This document shows positions 37,150-48,457 of a stretch of DNA of 64,000 nucleotides, in pieces (the first letter of the stretch is position 1; every line of letters begins with the position of its first letter). Below the pieces are notes generated by a model. The model was not told where the DNA came from and searched no databases. It saw only the letters and a program-made list of their open reading frames with translations. Source of the stretch: Gigaspora rosea (taxonomy: Eukaryota; Glomeromycota; Glomeromycetes; Diversisporales; Gigasporaceae); NCBI GenBank assembly GCA_003550325.1, contig QKWP01000421.1, forward strand, positions 235,921 to 299,920, given 5' to 3'. The position numbers were made by a program, and so were the translations under genes.

Positions 37150-37780
37150 TTATTTTATTTATTCTTTACTTCTTTCAAAACTTTGCAAGAAAACGATTTG
37201 ACTTTCCGGCACTTTACAAGAACACCAATTCTTTGCAAGAAGTCATGAATATAAACAAATATAATTGAATATAAGCGAATATGAGCGAAATATAATAGTT
37301 TATTTTTTTTCGTTTTTGTTTTTTTTTATTTTTCAGTTTTGTTTTTTGTTTTTTGTTTGTTTTTTTTACTTATTTTATTTTATTTTATTTATTCCTTACT
37401 TCTTTCAGAACTTTGCAAGAAAACAACCTAACTTTCTGGCACTTTGCAAGAAGAGCAAATATAAACGAAGATAAGCGAATATGAACGAATATAAAGAATA
37501 TAATAGTTTATTTTTTTTTGTTTTCATTTTTTTAATTTTTTTTGGTTTCGTTTTTTTTGGATTTATTTTTTTTTGGTATTTTTTTTATAATAATAGTAAT
37601 ATTTAAAATATAATATATAATAAAAAAATAAAATTTTATATTAAATAGAGAAAACTTGTAAATATTGTATATTTAATAAATTAAAATATTATATAATAAG
37701 AATAAATAAAAAAAATTTTATAATTAAATTGCGAAAACTTGCGAAAACTTGCGAAAACCTGTAAAATGTTCAAAAAGCAT
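37150..37780 (-). repeat. Satellite-like repeat, copy set 3
   Basis: Two tandem units of about 230 bp (37150-37350 and 37378-37560) with TTCTTTCAAAACTTTGCAAG, TTTCCGGCACTTTACAAG and GAATATAAGCGAATATGAGC: the reverse orientation of the family at 20430-21042. GCGAAAACTT words follow at 37730-37755. Confidence 0.7.
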
Positions 37781-37950
37781 GATTATGTGAATATTAATTA
37801 TTAATAGATATTATATCAGATATATATCGATATATATCGATTAATATTGATATATATCGATTATTATTACTATCGATAGTAAGGGGTATGGGTCAATATA
37901 TATCCTACCAGTTAGTAATCGATATATATTTATATATAAAATTTGCTGAT

Positions 37951-38994
37951 GTTTTTGCTTTCCTCTATCCAATTGGTCTTGGACCTTAGGTGCCACCTTT
38001 TTGCCAGTGAAGTTGTCTCATCTTCCATTTGTACCTTCAGTTTCTCAATTTGATTATCAAGGTATTCACTTGAACCCGCTTTTGCTTTTTGTTCTTTTAA
38101 TATGCATATTTTCTTGTTTAGCTGTGAGATTCTGTGTTCTGGAGATCTTGGACCCCTAAAAGCTCTGATTATTGACTGCACTTTGATTTTACAGAGGTCC
38201 CATTCAGTGTCCACCTCTTTTTATCCTTTATCTCCTTTAAGAGCAGATTGTTCTTAAGGCATTGTTCATCAAATCTCCACTGTGTAGACTTTATGGTATG
38301 TTTTTTGTTCTGTGGGATACACTTCAACAGAAGATGATCTGAATTACCATATTGTGTGCAAATATCCGAGATTAGGTGTCCATTGTTTTCGTCAATAAAG
38401 ATGTAATCTATGCAAGTTGCCATGGTATTATTTGATGAAATTGATAAAAGGTTTGGTGTCCGAAGTATCTGCCATATTAATGAACTTAGCTAATTTGTCA
38501 AGCAGTTGCTTCCTTGTGGGGTCATTTTGTGGATTGGCTTGGCTAATTGTGTTAACCTCTGGGTTGAGGTTTGTATTGAAGTCTCCGGCAACAATATTGA
38601 TCGAGCCTTCTTCTTTTTGTAGGGACCAATTATCGAAAAAGGTGGCTCTTTCATTTGGGTTCGGTGGTGCATATACGTTAGTCAGTTTATACATTCGATT
38701 TTTAAGTTTGCACATTGTGAACATTACTCTGCCCCCTAGCTCAGTTTTTACTTGTTAGAATTCTATATCCTTATGTCCTGCTAGAATTGCTGTTTTTTCA
38801 GACCAAATTGAATCATAGTTCCATTGTGTTTTTAAAAAGTTCTTTGTGTTTTCATTTTTTAAGTTTGTTTCTTGTAACATAATAATGTCTAATTTGTAAG
38901 ATTTTAGAAGTATTAGTGTATTATTGCTTTTGTCCCTGTTGTTAAACCCTTTTACATTCAAAGTTGCTATTTTAATTCTATTGGACCAGGACAT
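37951..38994 (-). pseudogene. LINE B/C endonuclease half
   Basis: The start of the second ORF on the minus strand. It opens 'KIATLNVKGFNNRDKSN' and 'DIIMLQETNLKNE', then 'YDSIWSEKTAILAGHKDI'. After a break come 'LTNVYAPPNPNE', 'SINIVAGDFNTNLNPE', 'TCIDYIFIDENNGHLIS', 'QYGNSDHLLLKC' and the linker 'KVQSIIRAFRGPRSP'. The DxN and SDH motifs (GDFNTN, NSDHLL) of the AP-endonuclease fold are preserved. The reading stops at the edge of the composite insertion. Two or three frame changes remain, so it is not translatable as it stands. Confidence 0.85.
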
Positions 38995-40826
38995 TTAGGA
39001 AGTAAAAGTGGATTGTGGAATTTAACCTCAGGGTGGATTTCCCCTCCCCCGGGTTTGGTCATAGGGTACCATCCTTGAACTTTCTGATTTACCGGGGTTG
39101 CATATTTCCTTTTCTGTTGTTTCTTTTTGTAAGTAACTGTGGTGAAACCTTCTTCATCCCTGATCATACCACTTTCTATTGACTCCGATTCCATGCTAGG
39201 GGAAGTGACGGATAATTCAGAATCCTTAGAGTTCCGAGTAACCCCTGAAGTACCGTAGCCGATTATGGATAATTCATCTATAATGGCTGCTGTCACCAGT
39301 TCTTTGTATGTTGTGCCTGCTGCAAGAGCTTCGTTGCACACTTCTGTTTTCATTACTATGTTGCTATTTGAGTTCATTTGTGCAGTTGCACCAGAGTCCC
39401 TTACTTGTTTATCTTGTACTACATCTGGTAACACTATGTCCGTGTCAATTATTTGGGTAGTGTCCCCCCCGATTCCGTCGTTCGTAACTTCTTCAGTGTC
39501 ACTGTATCAGAACTCTGTTGAGCAATTATGCAATTATGTGCTGTGCGTCCAACATGTGCACATTGTCCTCAGTGGGTGTTTCTTTAGTAGGAGAGTTTGC
39601 CATGTGCCATTCCTTAGTGACACCTTCTATTTTCGTATTCGGTGCAGCTTTATTTTGTTTGAATGCTTGGTACGCCTTTCTTAAGGAAATAGACTCTTGG
39701 AGTTGAGTGCAATTTTTCCTTATATGGCCTTCTTTCTCGCATAAGTAGCATACTTTAATAGCTATACACCATTCTGTAGTCACTTTGTTATCTCTCACGT
39801 GATACTCTGTTCTAGGTTTGGATCATCTGTGGTTTCGAAAATGATTATCCACTGATCCATCAAGTATAGTGTTCTTTCAATTAGTAAAGGCTTTATAGCG
39901 GCGATAGGCCCCATGCTTTCAAATGCTTCGAGCAGTGCGTCCGAGATTTCGCTTTTGTTACCTAAGGGTACGTTATGGCATTTGACTGGCAAAAGAATTT
40001 CCTTTTATCTACAAGAATATACTCAAAGTATGTTCGGTTCAGAATGGTCAGTTCGTTGGCTGCGTAGAATTTTTGTCAATAAACATTACTTCTAAGTGTG
40101 TGCGTTTGCCCTTCATAAGGTGTTGTTTCACCGCACTGATGTCATATTTTACTGCATCAAATAACGAGGTCATAATTTCATTGAATGAAGCTTGTATATC
40201 ACTTATTTCGATTATTAAAGCGAAATCGTTTTTCGTTTTAATTGAGTTCCTTGGGGAGAATGTCGAGTATGTGGATTGTCCTCTTCTTAGACGAGGAAAG
40301 AGAGAAGTCCATTTTCTATCCTGAATTACTGAAGCTTTGCTTATGTTCTGATTATCGGCCATTTGAGAACTGCCTGCTTCTATTTCGTTAGCTGTGCTTT
40401 CTAATATCGGCATTGTAGGAGTTTCTAAGGGGAATTATTTGCCTCTTGTCCAATACCTATGTTTTCATCCATTAAGGACACCTGAGTTGCTGTTGTAGTG
40501 CTATCAAACTGTGTCGAGGGCACGCACGTTTCAGTGAGCTTGTTCTGTATGTTAGATAGAATGTTTGTAGCATCTTTAAGAGCCTCTATTTCTTGTTCCA
40601 CCTTTTCACCCCAACTTAGCGCCTTGTCAAGGACCGGAGTTTCTAAGCTTATATCCATAGTTAATGCGTGTTTGTTTGTTGTTTTTGCTTTGTCAAAGTG
40701 TTTTAGTTGTTGATTTTCTTTGTTGGCCTTCGGATGTGTTTTGCTTGTTGAGTGCAAGGTTTTACTTTTTTTTACCATTTTCGTGGTATTTTCCTTTTCA
40801 ACTTCTACAATATACTTTCTTTTCAC
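38967..40826 (-). pseudogene. LINE B/C first ORF (CCHC)
   Basis: First ORF on the minus strand, starting at ATG 40826 with a basic region (MKRKYIVEVEKEN) and 'LSWGEKVEQEIEALKD'. Next are 'SDIQASFNEIMTSLFDAV' and 'VKQHLMKGKRTHLEVMFI', a domain also present in the other copies, then 'VKCHNVPLGNKSEISDALLEAFE'. The zinc knuckle CYLCEKEGHIRKNC follows, and an acidic tail ends in 'EEGFTTVTYKKKQQKRKY'. It is read in about four pieces because of small frame changes near 40418, 40050, 39795 and 39500. It would bind the element RNA if intact. Confidence 0.85.
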
Positions 40827-41138
40827 TTGTAGGGCACAAGCCCCTTGTTCTGTTTTACTTTCAGCTTTTCTTCTTTATATTCTGTAGTAATTTCTTATTA
40901 TTTGTAAAAACTCTCCTCCAAATCGATTTGGTCTAGAGAGAGTGACCGTAGATCTTTTTAGAAGGCATTTTTGAGCAATATTTAAGAATGAAGGCATTAA
41001 TTCTCATAAACAACGTAAACTCGGATTAGCCAATGGAAAAGACATAGGAGAAAGCAATTGATTGGTACGTATCTAAAGTTTGCTAAGCGCAGAATTTGTG
41101 GATAATACAATTATACGATTCATCAATAAAAAATTTAT

Positions 41139-42235
41139 ATATTTTAAGGATAAAAAAACTTCATTTCCAAACAAACTGATATCGTCTGTAATTCTTCTGT
41201 CACATGTAATTTTAACAAAAATTACACCCAGAATGACTAAACCATTTTCAACGATCATTAACGAAGCACACGTGGCTGAAATTTCTTCATAGATTGATAA
41301 AAAAGACAATTCATACACTGCAGCAAATAATCCATACAATTTTAAATTACTTCTTCATGGTACAAGAAATGGTTTTACTTCTACTTTATTTTGGAATTTA
41401 TGTGATAAACAAACAAACGTTGTCTTAGTCACAAATGTTAAAGGCACTGACGAAAGTCTTGGTGGATATAATCCTAATAGATGAAAGAAGGCATAAGCTA
41501 AAGATGATAATTCCTTTGTGCATATAATTTAAAAATTTTATTTCTAAACAAACTGATATCGTTAGTAATTCTTTCATCGTGTGTAATTTTAACACAAAAA
41601 TTACTATCCAGAACGACCAAACCATTTTTAACGATCATTAATGAAGTGCACATAGCTGAAATTTCTTCATGGATTGATTAAAAAGATAATGCATATACTG
41701 CAGCAAACAATCCATACGATTTTAAATTTCTTCGTGATACAAGAGATGGTTTTACTTCCACTTCATTTTGCAATTTATGCAATAAACAAAAACGTTGTCT
41801 TAGTTGCAAATATTAAAGGCACTGACGAAATTCTTGATGGATATAATCCTAATAGATAGAAGAAGGCATAAGCTAAAGTTGATAATTCCGCTGTTCATAT
41901 AATTAAAAAACTTTATTTCCAAACAAATCGATATAGTCAGTAATTCTTCCATCACACATAATTTTAACACAAAATTACCACCCAGAACGAACAAACCATT
42001 TTCAATGATCATCAATGAAGCACGAATAGCTGAGATTTCTTCATGAATTGATAAAAAAGATAATACATACGCTGCAGCAAACAATCCATATGATTTAAAT
42101 TACTTTTTTGTAGTGCAAGAGATAGTTTTACTTCCACTTCATCTTGGATTTATGCGATAAACAAACAAGTGTTGTCTTAGTTGCAATATCAAAGGCACTG
42201 CCGAAATTCTTGGTAAATATAATCTAATGGCTGGA
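41139..42235 (+). pseudogene. TLDc-domain fragment in three tandem copies
   Basis: Three direct copies of a segment of about 376 bp (aligned points 41169, 41546 and 41921). Copy 1 reads 'IINEAHVAEIS', a stop, 'IDKKDNSYTAANNPYNFKL', 'HGTRNGFTSTLFWNLC' and 'NVKGTDESLGGYNPN' (about 41250-41480), closely following the TLDc domain that Glomeromycotina carry in BTB-TLDc and similar proteins. The tryptophan before 'IDKK' is TAG in copy 1 (41290), TGG in copy 2 and TGA in copy 3. Each copy ends or shifts after the GYNP region. No BTB, kinase or other partner domain is visible beside it. Confidence 0.75.
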
Positions 42236-43156
42236 ATAAACCGATTACTAATGAAAGTACATATGAGAAATGCGATGACACTATTATCAAAGTCTGCTAA
42301 AAAATTCTCTTGTTTTTACTTTTGGCTACTCAAATATATAGTGATTATATATTATAATTGTGTGTTTTGGTTTATTGGACAATTTAAAAGTTCAAATATC
42401 GGGATTTCTAATTTTTATATTTATATTTTATATTATAGGGTTGGCAGAAATTTCAACGGCAAATGTGAGTTTAGTACATCCAGTTACACAAGGCAAATTT
42501 GGAATTGGACGAATTAATGATACTATTTTTTTCAAATTCTTGCACTTTATTATAAAAATTCAAACTATCACTCTTTTATTGAATCACATACAAATATTGA
42601 TGAACTTTCATATATTTCAGTGAAAGTTTTTTTTCAACTTAGTTACAATTTATTTCTTCAATTTCTGATAATGGTTATACAATTTTTACTCATATTTCAC
42701 CTTCTTCTTTTCTCTATTACTTTGGAAAAGGTAATTTTGTATCTCTTGATAAAAAATTAGAGTTATTAACTCAATATATGAATTGTTCAATTATTTTAAT
42801 ACTCCTAATATGAAGCAAAGATTGCAAGAAATTTTATAAATTTTTTAGCAATTTTATTAATAGAATAAAGAAATAATTGTGTATTTGCTTTAGAAATATT
42901 AATATATTTTGTTTTTTAATAATTTTTCAATGATTTTAAAATTTAAAAAATTTAATTTATAGATAGCAATTATATATGTTATATTTAAATTTTGGTTAAA
43001 ATTATCTAATTATTAAAGCTTATATGTAAAATTTGGTTAATATAACTTAAAATAAAATGGATAAAATTTATAAAATTTTTATATTAAAGCTAATGTAACC
43101 TTTATATATATTGTTCTGGGTCCTGTATGCAGTAGGTATGTAGGGCATATTGGGTT
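42236..43156. other. AT-rich stretch with exon-like scraps
   Basis: The first part (42236-42620) carries short open pieces such as 'ISTANVSLVHPVTQGKFGIG' that may be eroded exons. The rest is AT-rich with no recognised feature. The minus-strand gene that follows ends at about 43157. Confidence 0.4.
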
Positions 43157-44771
43157 AGGATAATTCCATTTCTACTGGTCTGGTATCTTCCAGTAGATGT
43201 GTGTTTGCTATAGCGTTTGTGCTATCATTGAAACTCTCTTCTTGAGATGCTAAAAATATTCCATGATGGTGTAGGTAGAGGAGGGAGTTGGAGCAAAAAT
43301 TCTGGAACTGTGGTTACTTTAAAGAACTGCCTAAGTATTTTTAACGTTGGTGTGATATTCTAATGTTTTGTTATCAGGAGACTAAGTGAGATTTCTTTAG
43401 TGGCTAGAATTGCCTGAATTTCATCCAGGTTGTTTGAATGACTAGCCAGCTGGTTTTCTAAGGTGCCAGATTTCCTAGTCTCAGCAGAGCTAGCTAGTAT
43501 CTCAATCCATTCTAAGAGTAGCTTGTTAAAGTAATAGTATTGCCATAAAAATCTAGCTGTTTCTACGAGCTGCTTGGCTATTGTGATAGGAAGTGTGATA
43601 TTCAGTATGGACTGGATGTCTTCTGCACTAGGAAGACTAGGTTTGTCGGTAGGGTTGGCTGTCATAATATTTTCAGGCAGAGGAAGTCTAACTCTATAAT
43701 GAGGGAGGACTTGCTTAAGGAATTCCTTCGCCAAATAATCCTCAGTGATCGGGTATGTAAACTGGATATGTGTTTTAATTTTACTGGAGTCCATGGATAA
43801 AACTGGCTTGGTTACAAAGAAGTTGTTTGGGATGAGTTTAAATATATAATATTCCCGGAGGCATGTGACCACCTCTGAGAGTGGGACTGATGCTGTAAGG
43901 TTTTACTCCTGATAGGTGAAGGGGAGTAGTTCTTTATGCAGCGGGAGGTTGAAATAGGACATAGAGATTTTGGTCTTTTTTGTGACTATATAGAAATCAG
44001 CAAGCTTCCTTTTGTATACTCCCAGGAATGGAAGTGCAGCTCTTTTTTGTAATTGGAAAGTACTTTAGAAGCTGGGATGCAAGGTCCAGATAGCGGGACG
44101 GGAGAGGTAGGAGGGTAGCAAACTATGATTCAGGGAGCTGGTTAATTTTTTTTGGAGGCGCGTTTGGCACTCTTTATTTTAATTCAATATTTAGTACATA
44201 TCGGGTTACAATTTACTAGCTATTTTAACTATCTATTCTAATGCAAGCAAATTTTAATCTTTGCTTGCTTGAGCCCTTTATTAGTCCTGACTTCAGGACC
44301 TTGAATTCGTTTGTCAGCCTGTAACTCATGTGACAGATCGCTGCGTCACAGGATAAGGCTTCTTTACCCCACTTATACGCTGCGAACATGCACCAGAGTC
44401 CGTAGACGACTGTCGTGTGTAGCCATAATACTGCTTCTTTCTTGTCAGAATTTTGGATATTGTCTGTGGAAAAGATGTCTTCTATCATTTTTGGTGGTGT
44501 GTCCCCTCTTCCAAGTTCAAGTTACTATATGCTTTCTCCCAAAAAATCTTACTGACCCTACATGTGATGCCAAAATGTTCTCGACTCTGGGTGCTGCCCT
44601 CGCACCATGGACAATCCCCATTTTCATTTTTCCTCATGTGTTTGATACGGTAACCCAGTGGGAGAGCCCCGTAATGTAGCCTCCACGTAATGTCTTTTTG
44701 TATGTTTGCGATTCTGTTCAGACTCAACCAAGTCAGAACGTGGTTCTTCATTTCTTCTGTGCTATCGGTAC

Positions 44772-45010
44772 TAGTGATGCCACCGAAATTGATTTTTGAA
44801 AAAGATCTATTTCGTCTTCATTAGAGAAAATTAAAATTTTTTATAAGAAAGAGCAAATAAAATTTATATAGATATGTTCCTTATAATTTCGTCTATTCAA
44901 AAAAAATATCAAATAATTTCGTCTTTCAAGTAAAATAGGTCAAAAACAATTTCGTCTTCAAATTTTAATTTCGGGTTTTAGAACCCAAAATAATTTCGTT
45001 CTCATGTATA
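44772..45010. mobile_element. hAT-like MITE, copy 2 (uninterrupted)
   Basis: A 239-bp copy of the element at 995-1732, without the nested 500-bp insertion. It lies in the LINE D second ORF. Flanks ATCGGTAC (44764-44771) and GTAGGTAC (45011-45018) share six of eight positions, a plausible eroded 8-bp duplication. Confidence 0.8.
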
Positions 45011-45974
45011 GTAGGTACCTGGTTTCATGTTGCTTCTGAGTAATTCGATAACTCGCTTGGTTGAAATCTGCTTGCCTATCCATTGGTCTATCATAATTTC
45101 GGGTTCCTCCCATGGCCAGTTGAATTTAGCTAGGATTCTTCCTTTGACTCTTCCCCATGCTCTTATATATGGCTTCCATACGTTTGGCCAAGTTTTTAAT
45201 TTAACTGGGTTTGCATTCAGGGCCTGTAGAGGTGAGATATCCCTCTTCTTCCTTAGCTCCTTTGCGATTATATCTCTTAGTGCTACCGCCCATGTGCAGT
45301 TCTTCGTGACTAGGCTCTTCCAAACCATGATAAGTCTAGCGTCAAGAAGGTCCCTTAGAATCAGAGCCTTCAGTCCTAGATTCTTATGTGACTTTTGGAA
45401 AGTAGAGTATTTAGGCAACATTCTCGATTTCTGTTTAATCCAGAATAAGTGTTGATCATTAATTTATGCCAGCTGCTTCCTGTTCGGAGGGCATATATAT
45501 GCTAAGTACCAGATCCGTGACAATATCTGAGAGTTGATTACCAGTATTTTCCCCTTGAAGGAGAGATTTCTTTTACCATATTTTTCTATTAATCTTTTAA
45601 TTTCTTCAATTTTTTTAGCCCAGAAACCTTTTACGGGAGAGCCGTCTCTTTTTAATTTATGCCCTAAGATTTCTAGGGAGTCGTCTTCCCCACATTTGGC
45701 AAGCTCATCCTCCCCTTCTAGCTCTACTCTCTCTGTAGTTGAAGTCAACGGTATCAACTTAGTCTTTCTTTTATTAATCTTCGCATTTGAAGCGGCTTCA
45801 TAAGTACGTAGAAGATCCTTTAACCTCTTCCAATCTGAGCTCGAGCCCAGCCCAACAGTGAGATCGTTAGCGTAAGCCGCCAGTTTAAAGTATGAATTTC
45901 CCAGTGGCAGACCCCTGATTTGGTCTTTGATCTGTATTAGTAATAGTTCAAAAGCAATTATACTAAGAAAATGA

Positions 45975-46172
45975 GATCCATTCAAAGTCCAAATGACAAA
46001 TATAAAATCGAGTTGTTTTTTTATATTACACCTGATCTAGCCAATAAGCGTCAGCTTTCTATTGTTTTGATTGTTTTTATTTTATATTACACCTGATCTA
46101 TCCAATCAGAATCTAGAATTTGTTAACACACAGACATCAGATACTCTATTGCTCCGTCTGTAATGTCCTTCA
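45975..46172. mobile_element. Small insertion in LINE D reverse transcriptase
   Basis: Separates the QGDPLSPL motif from 'IIAFELLLIQIKDQI', which are contiguous in related reverse transcriptases. It contains two copies of TTATATTACACCTGATCTA (near 46020 and 46081). Boundaries are approximate and the type is unknown. Confidence 0.5.
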
Positions 46173-47650
46173 GACAATAAATAACGGCGATAGGGGATCG
46201 CCCTGGTGTCCCCCTGCTAACTCTAAATGATTTTGAAATCTCATTGTTCCCTACAATATGAGCTTCTTGGTTTGCAAAGAAATTATTTACCACCTTTATA
46301 AATGTGCTACTAAAGTTCATTTTCTCTAGGACCTTACTCAGATATGTATGATTGACTCTATCAAAAGCTTTCGCTTGATCAATCAGCACCAGCCAATGTT
46401 CATCTGATGTTTCCCTACTGGCCTTCATGGTAGTAATAATGTCCAGCACCGAGTCTGTGATTAGTCTACTGGCTACAAAGCCATTTTGGTAGTTAGCAAT
46501 GATTTCATTGCATATTGTGTTTAATCTTCCTGCCAAAATCTTCATGAAAATTTTTGCGTCGCTATTAACCAGAGAAATTGGTCGCCAGTTACCAACATCC
46601 TCCAGGTTTTCCTCTTTTTTGGGTATCAGGATTAAAATATTTTTGTGCCATGACGAAGGCATCCTGCTTTTTTTGATTACATTGTTAAACACTACCTCCA
46701 GTATTGGTGCCAGTTTTTACGCCAGTGCCTTATAAAATTCATAGGTTAGACCGTCGGTCCCTGGTGATTTATTTCCTGGTAGTTCCTGTATTGTCTGAAG
46801 TATTTCTTCTTTTTCTATTAGATGTATCAAGGTACGGTTCTATTCTTCACCGACCTGTGGAAGGTTATTTGTAATCCTGTTCATTGCCACCATATCAATC
46901 TCTTCAGTTTCATAGAGCTTTTCGTAAAAATCTCTATGTGAAGCAGGGTGTCCCTTTCATAGTGACCGCTTTCTGGAGGTTTGATCTTATCTTGACAACT
47001 TATTGATTTTCTGGCTTTATATTGGGCATAGAAGTATTTGGTGGAGCGCTCCCCTTTTTCTATCCATTTCGCTTTCGATCTTCTGCACCAGTTTTCTGAC
47101 ATTTTTTCCAGTTCTTCTTTTAACTGAATTCTGAAAGATTCTAGTTTATGACTGGCGACTTCGTCTGAGGGGTTTTTGGCCATACTTATTGCACATTTTG
47201 TAATCCTCTTATGCAAAGTCTCAATCTTTTTCTCTGGTGGTTTCGGTCTTCTGAAAGCTCTAATAATTGACTGGATGTTTAACTTACAAAGGTCCCAGTT
47301 CTGTGTGGAACTCTCCTCCTCTAGTTTCCTTATTACCTCCTCCAAGATCCTTTCATTTTCTAGACTTTCTTTATCAAGCCTCCATAGCGGGCTATGTCCG
47401 CTTTTACATGAAGACATGAGAGAACATTCTAGAACCAAATGATCTGAGTTGCCAAAGCATAGAGCAATCTACTGACTAGGTGCCCATATCCTTCCTCCAC
47501 AAAGATATAATCTATACAAGTGGCAATTGTTTGTCCTCCTTGAGTGTTTTGGAAGTATGTTAAAAACGGTTTTTCCTCTGAGCAATCTGCCACATTGATA
47601 AAGTCACGTGTTAGTTCTGCTAGCAGCTTCCTTGAAGGATCATGTTGAGA

Positions 47651-48249
47651 AGAAGCCTGACTGATCCGGTTATTTAGCGGGTCTAGGTTGGTGTTTAGAT
47701 CTCCCGCCATAATATTTATTGCTCCTTGTTTTATCTCCGTGGTCAAAGATTTGAGAAACACTACTCTGTCTGGGGAGTTCAGCAGCGCATAGATATTAGT
47801 AATATGATAATCTTGTTCTTTAAAGGTAAATTCTGTCTCGATAATTCTTCCTCTGTGGGTTATTTTTGTATTAGAGAATTCTATATCCTTGTTGCCTGCC
47901 AGGATTGCTGCCTTGTTAGACCAAATTGACTCGTGTATCCACTGTTTNGGTGAAGCCTGACTGATCCGATTATTTAGCGGGTTTAGGTTGGTGTTCAGAT
48001 CTCCCAACATAATATTTATTGCTTCTTGTTTTATTTCTGGGGTTCAAGATTTGATAAACACTGCTCTGTCTGGGGAATTCGGCGGCATATAAATATTAGT
48101 GATATGATAATCTTGTCCTTTAAAGGTAAATTCTGTCTCGATAATTCTTCCTCCATGGGTTATTTTTGTGTTAGAGAATTCTATATCCTTGTTGCCTGCC
48201 AGGATTGCTGCCTTGTTAGACCAAATTGACTCGTGTATCCACTGTTTTT
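47651..48249. repeat. 300-bp direct duplication around a single N
   Basis: 47651-47946 and 47951-48249 are close but not identical copies of the same endonuclease segment, offset by 300 bases, with one N at 47947. Differences are scattered substitutions. The pattern fits two LINE copies or two reads joined at an unresolved overlap better than a biological duplication. Confidence 0.85.
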
Positions 48250-48457
48250 TCAGGAAGTTCTCCATGTTTTTATTATTTAGGTTGGTTTCTTGCAGACAAA
48301 CGATGTCCAATTTGTATGATTTTATCAAAGTAAATGTATTTTTTTGCTTGCCTCTGTCATTTATCCCTTTCATGTTCAAGGTAGCTAATTTGAGCTTGAT
48401 AATCTGAGGCATATTAACGTAAAGGGTTTGTGTTCCTAAACTAGTGTTGGAATTGGT

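Larger units (their letters stand above)
33001..37950. mobile_element. Composite insertion that splits LINE B/C
   Basis: Ends are inverted repeats: ATCAGAAAATTTTATACATA at 33001 and, as reverse complement of the right end, ATCAGCAAATTTTATATATA. Each runs into CGATATAT-rich DNA. Between them lie a 126-base N gap, satellite-like repeats, element E2 and more satellite. The target duplication is obscured by a T run (GATTTT/GTTTTT). No transposase is visible. Related ends occur at 19205-19390 and 21788-22499. Confidence 0.65.
30198..40956 (-). mobile_element. LINE B/C, full length but split by a 5-kb insertion
   Basis: One LINE read on the minus strand. The 5' end is at 40956 (AAGATCTACGGTCACTCTCT), the first ORF and endonuclease lie at 40826-37951, and the reverse transcriptase through the C-terminal zinc region at 33000-30764. 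The two halves meet exactly in the conserved linker: the upstream half stops after 'KTNWIEES', and the downstream half starts 'KSTKYFFSW'. Another copy has 'AKWIEKGERSTKYFYAQ' here. The 3' end near 30198 keeps AATAAAAGAGCGCC. Without insertions it is about 5.5 kb, in line with the copy at 44-50 kb. Confidence 0.8.
44225..48412 (-). pseudogene. LINE D second ORF (endonuclease, RT, zinc finger)
   Basis: The endonuclease starts 'KLATLNMKGINDRGKQ' at about 48395 and includes 'IVCLQETNL', 'GDLNTNLDPLNNR' and 'TCIDYIFVEEGYGH'. A linker at 47438-46881 contains 'NIQSIIRAFRRPKPPEKKI'. The RT has 'GNKSPGTDGLTYEFYKAL', 'NWRPISLVNSDAKIFMKIL', 'YQNGFVASRLITDS', 'LIDQAKAFDRVNHTYL' and a frame-shifted QGDPLSPL. 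The catalytic YADD is YAND (aspartate to asparagine at 45866-45868). The C-terminal zinc motif CPWCEGSTQSREHFGITC is at 44560-44613. Several frame breaks are present in addition to the catalytic change. Confidence 0.88.

Noticed and set aside
38417..40936. Plus-strand frames opposite LINE B/C
   Set aside because: The minus strand carries recognisable LINE domains through the whole interval; the plus-strand frames are antisense readings.
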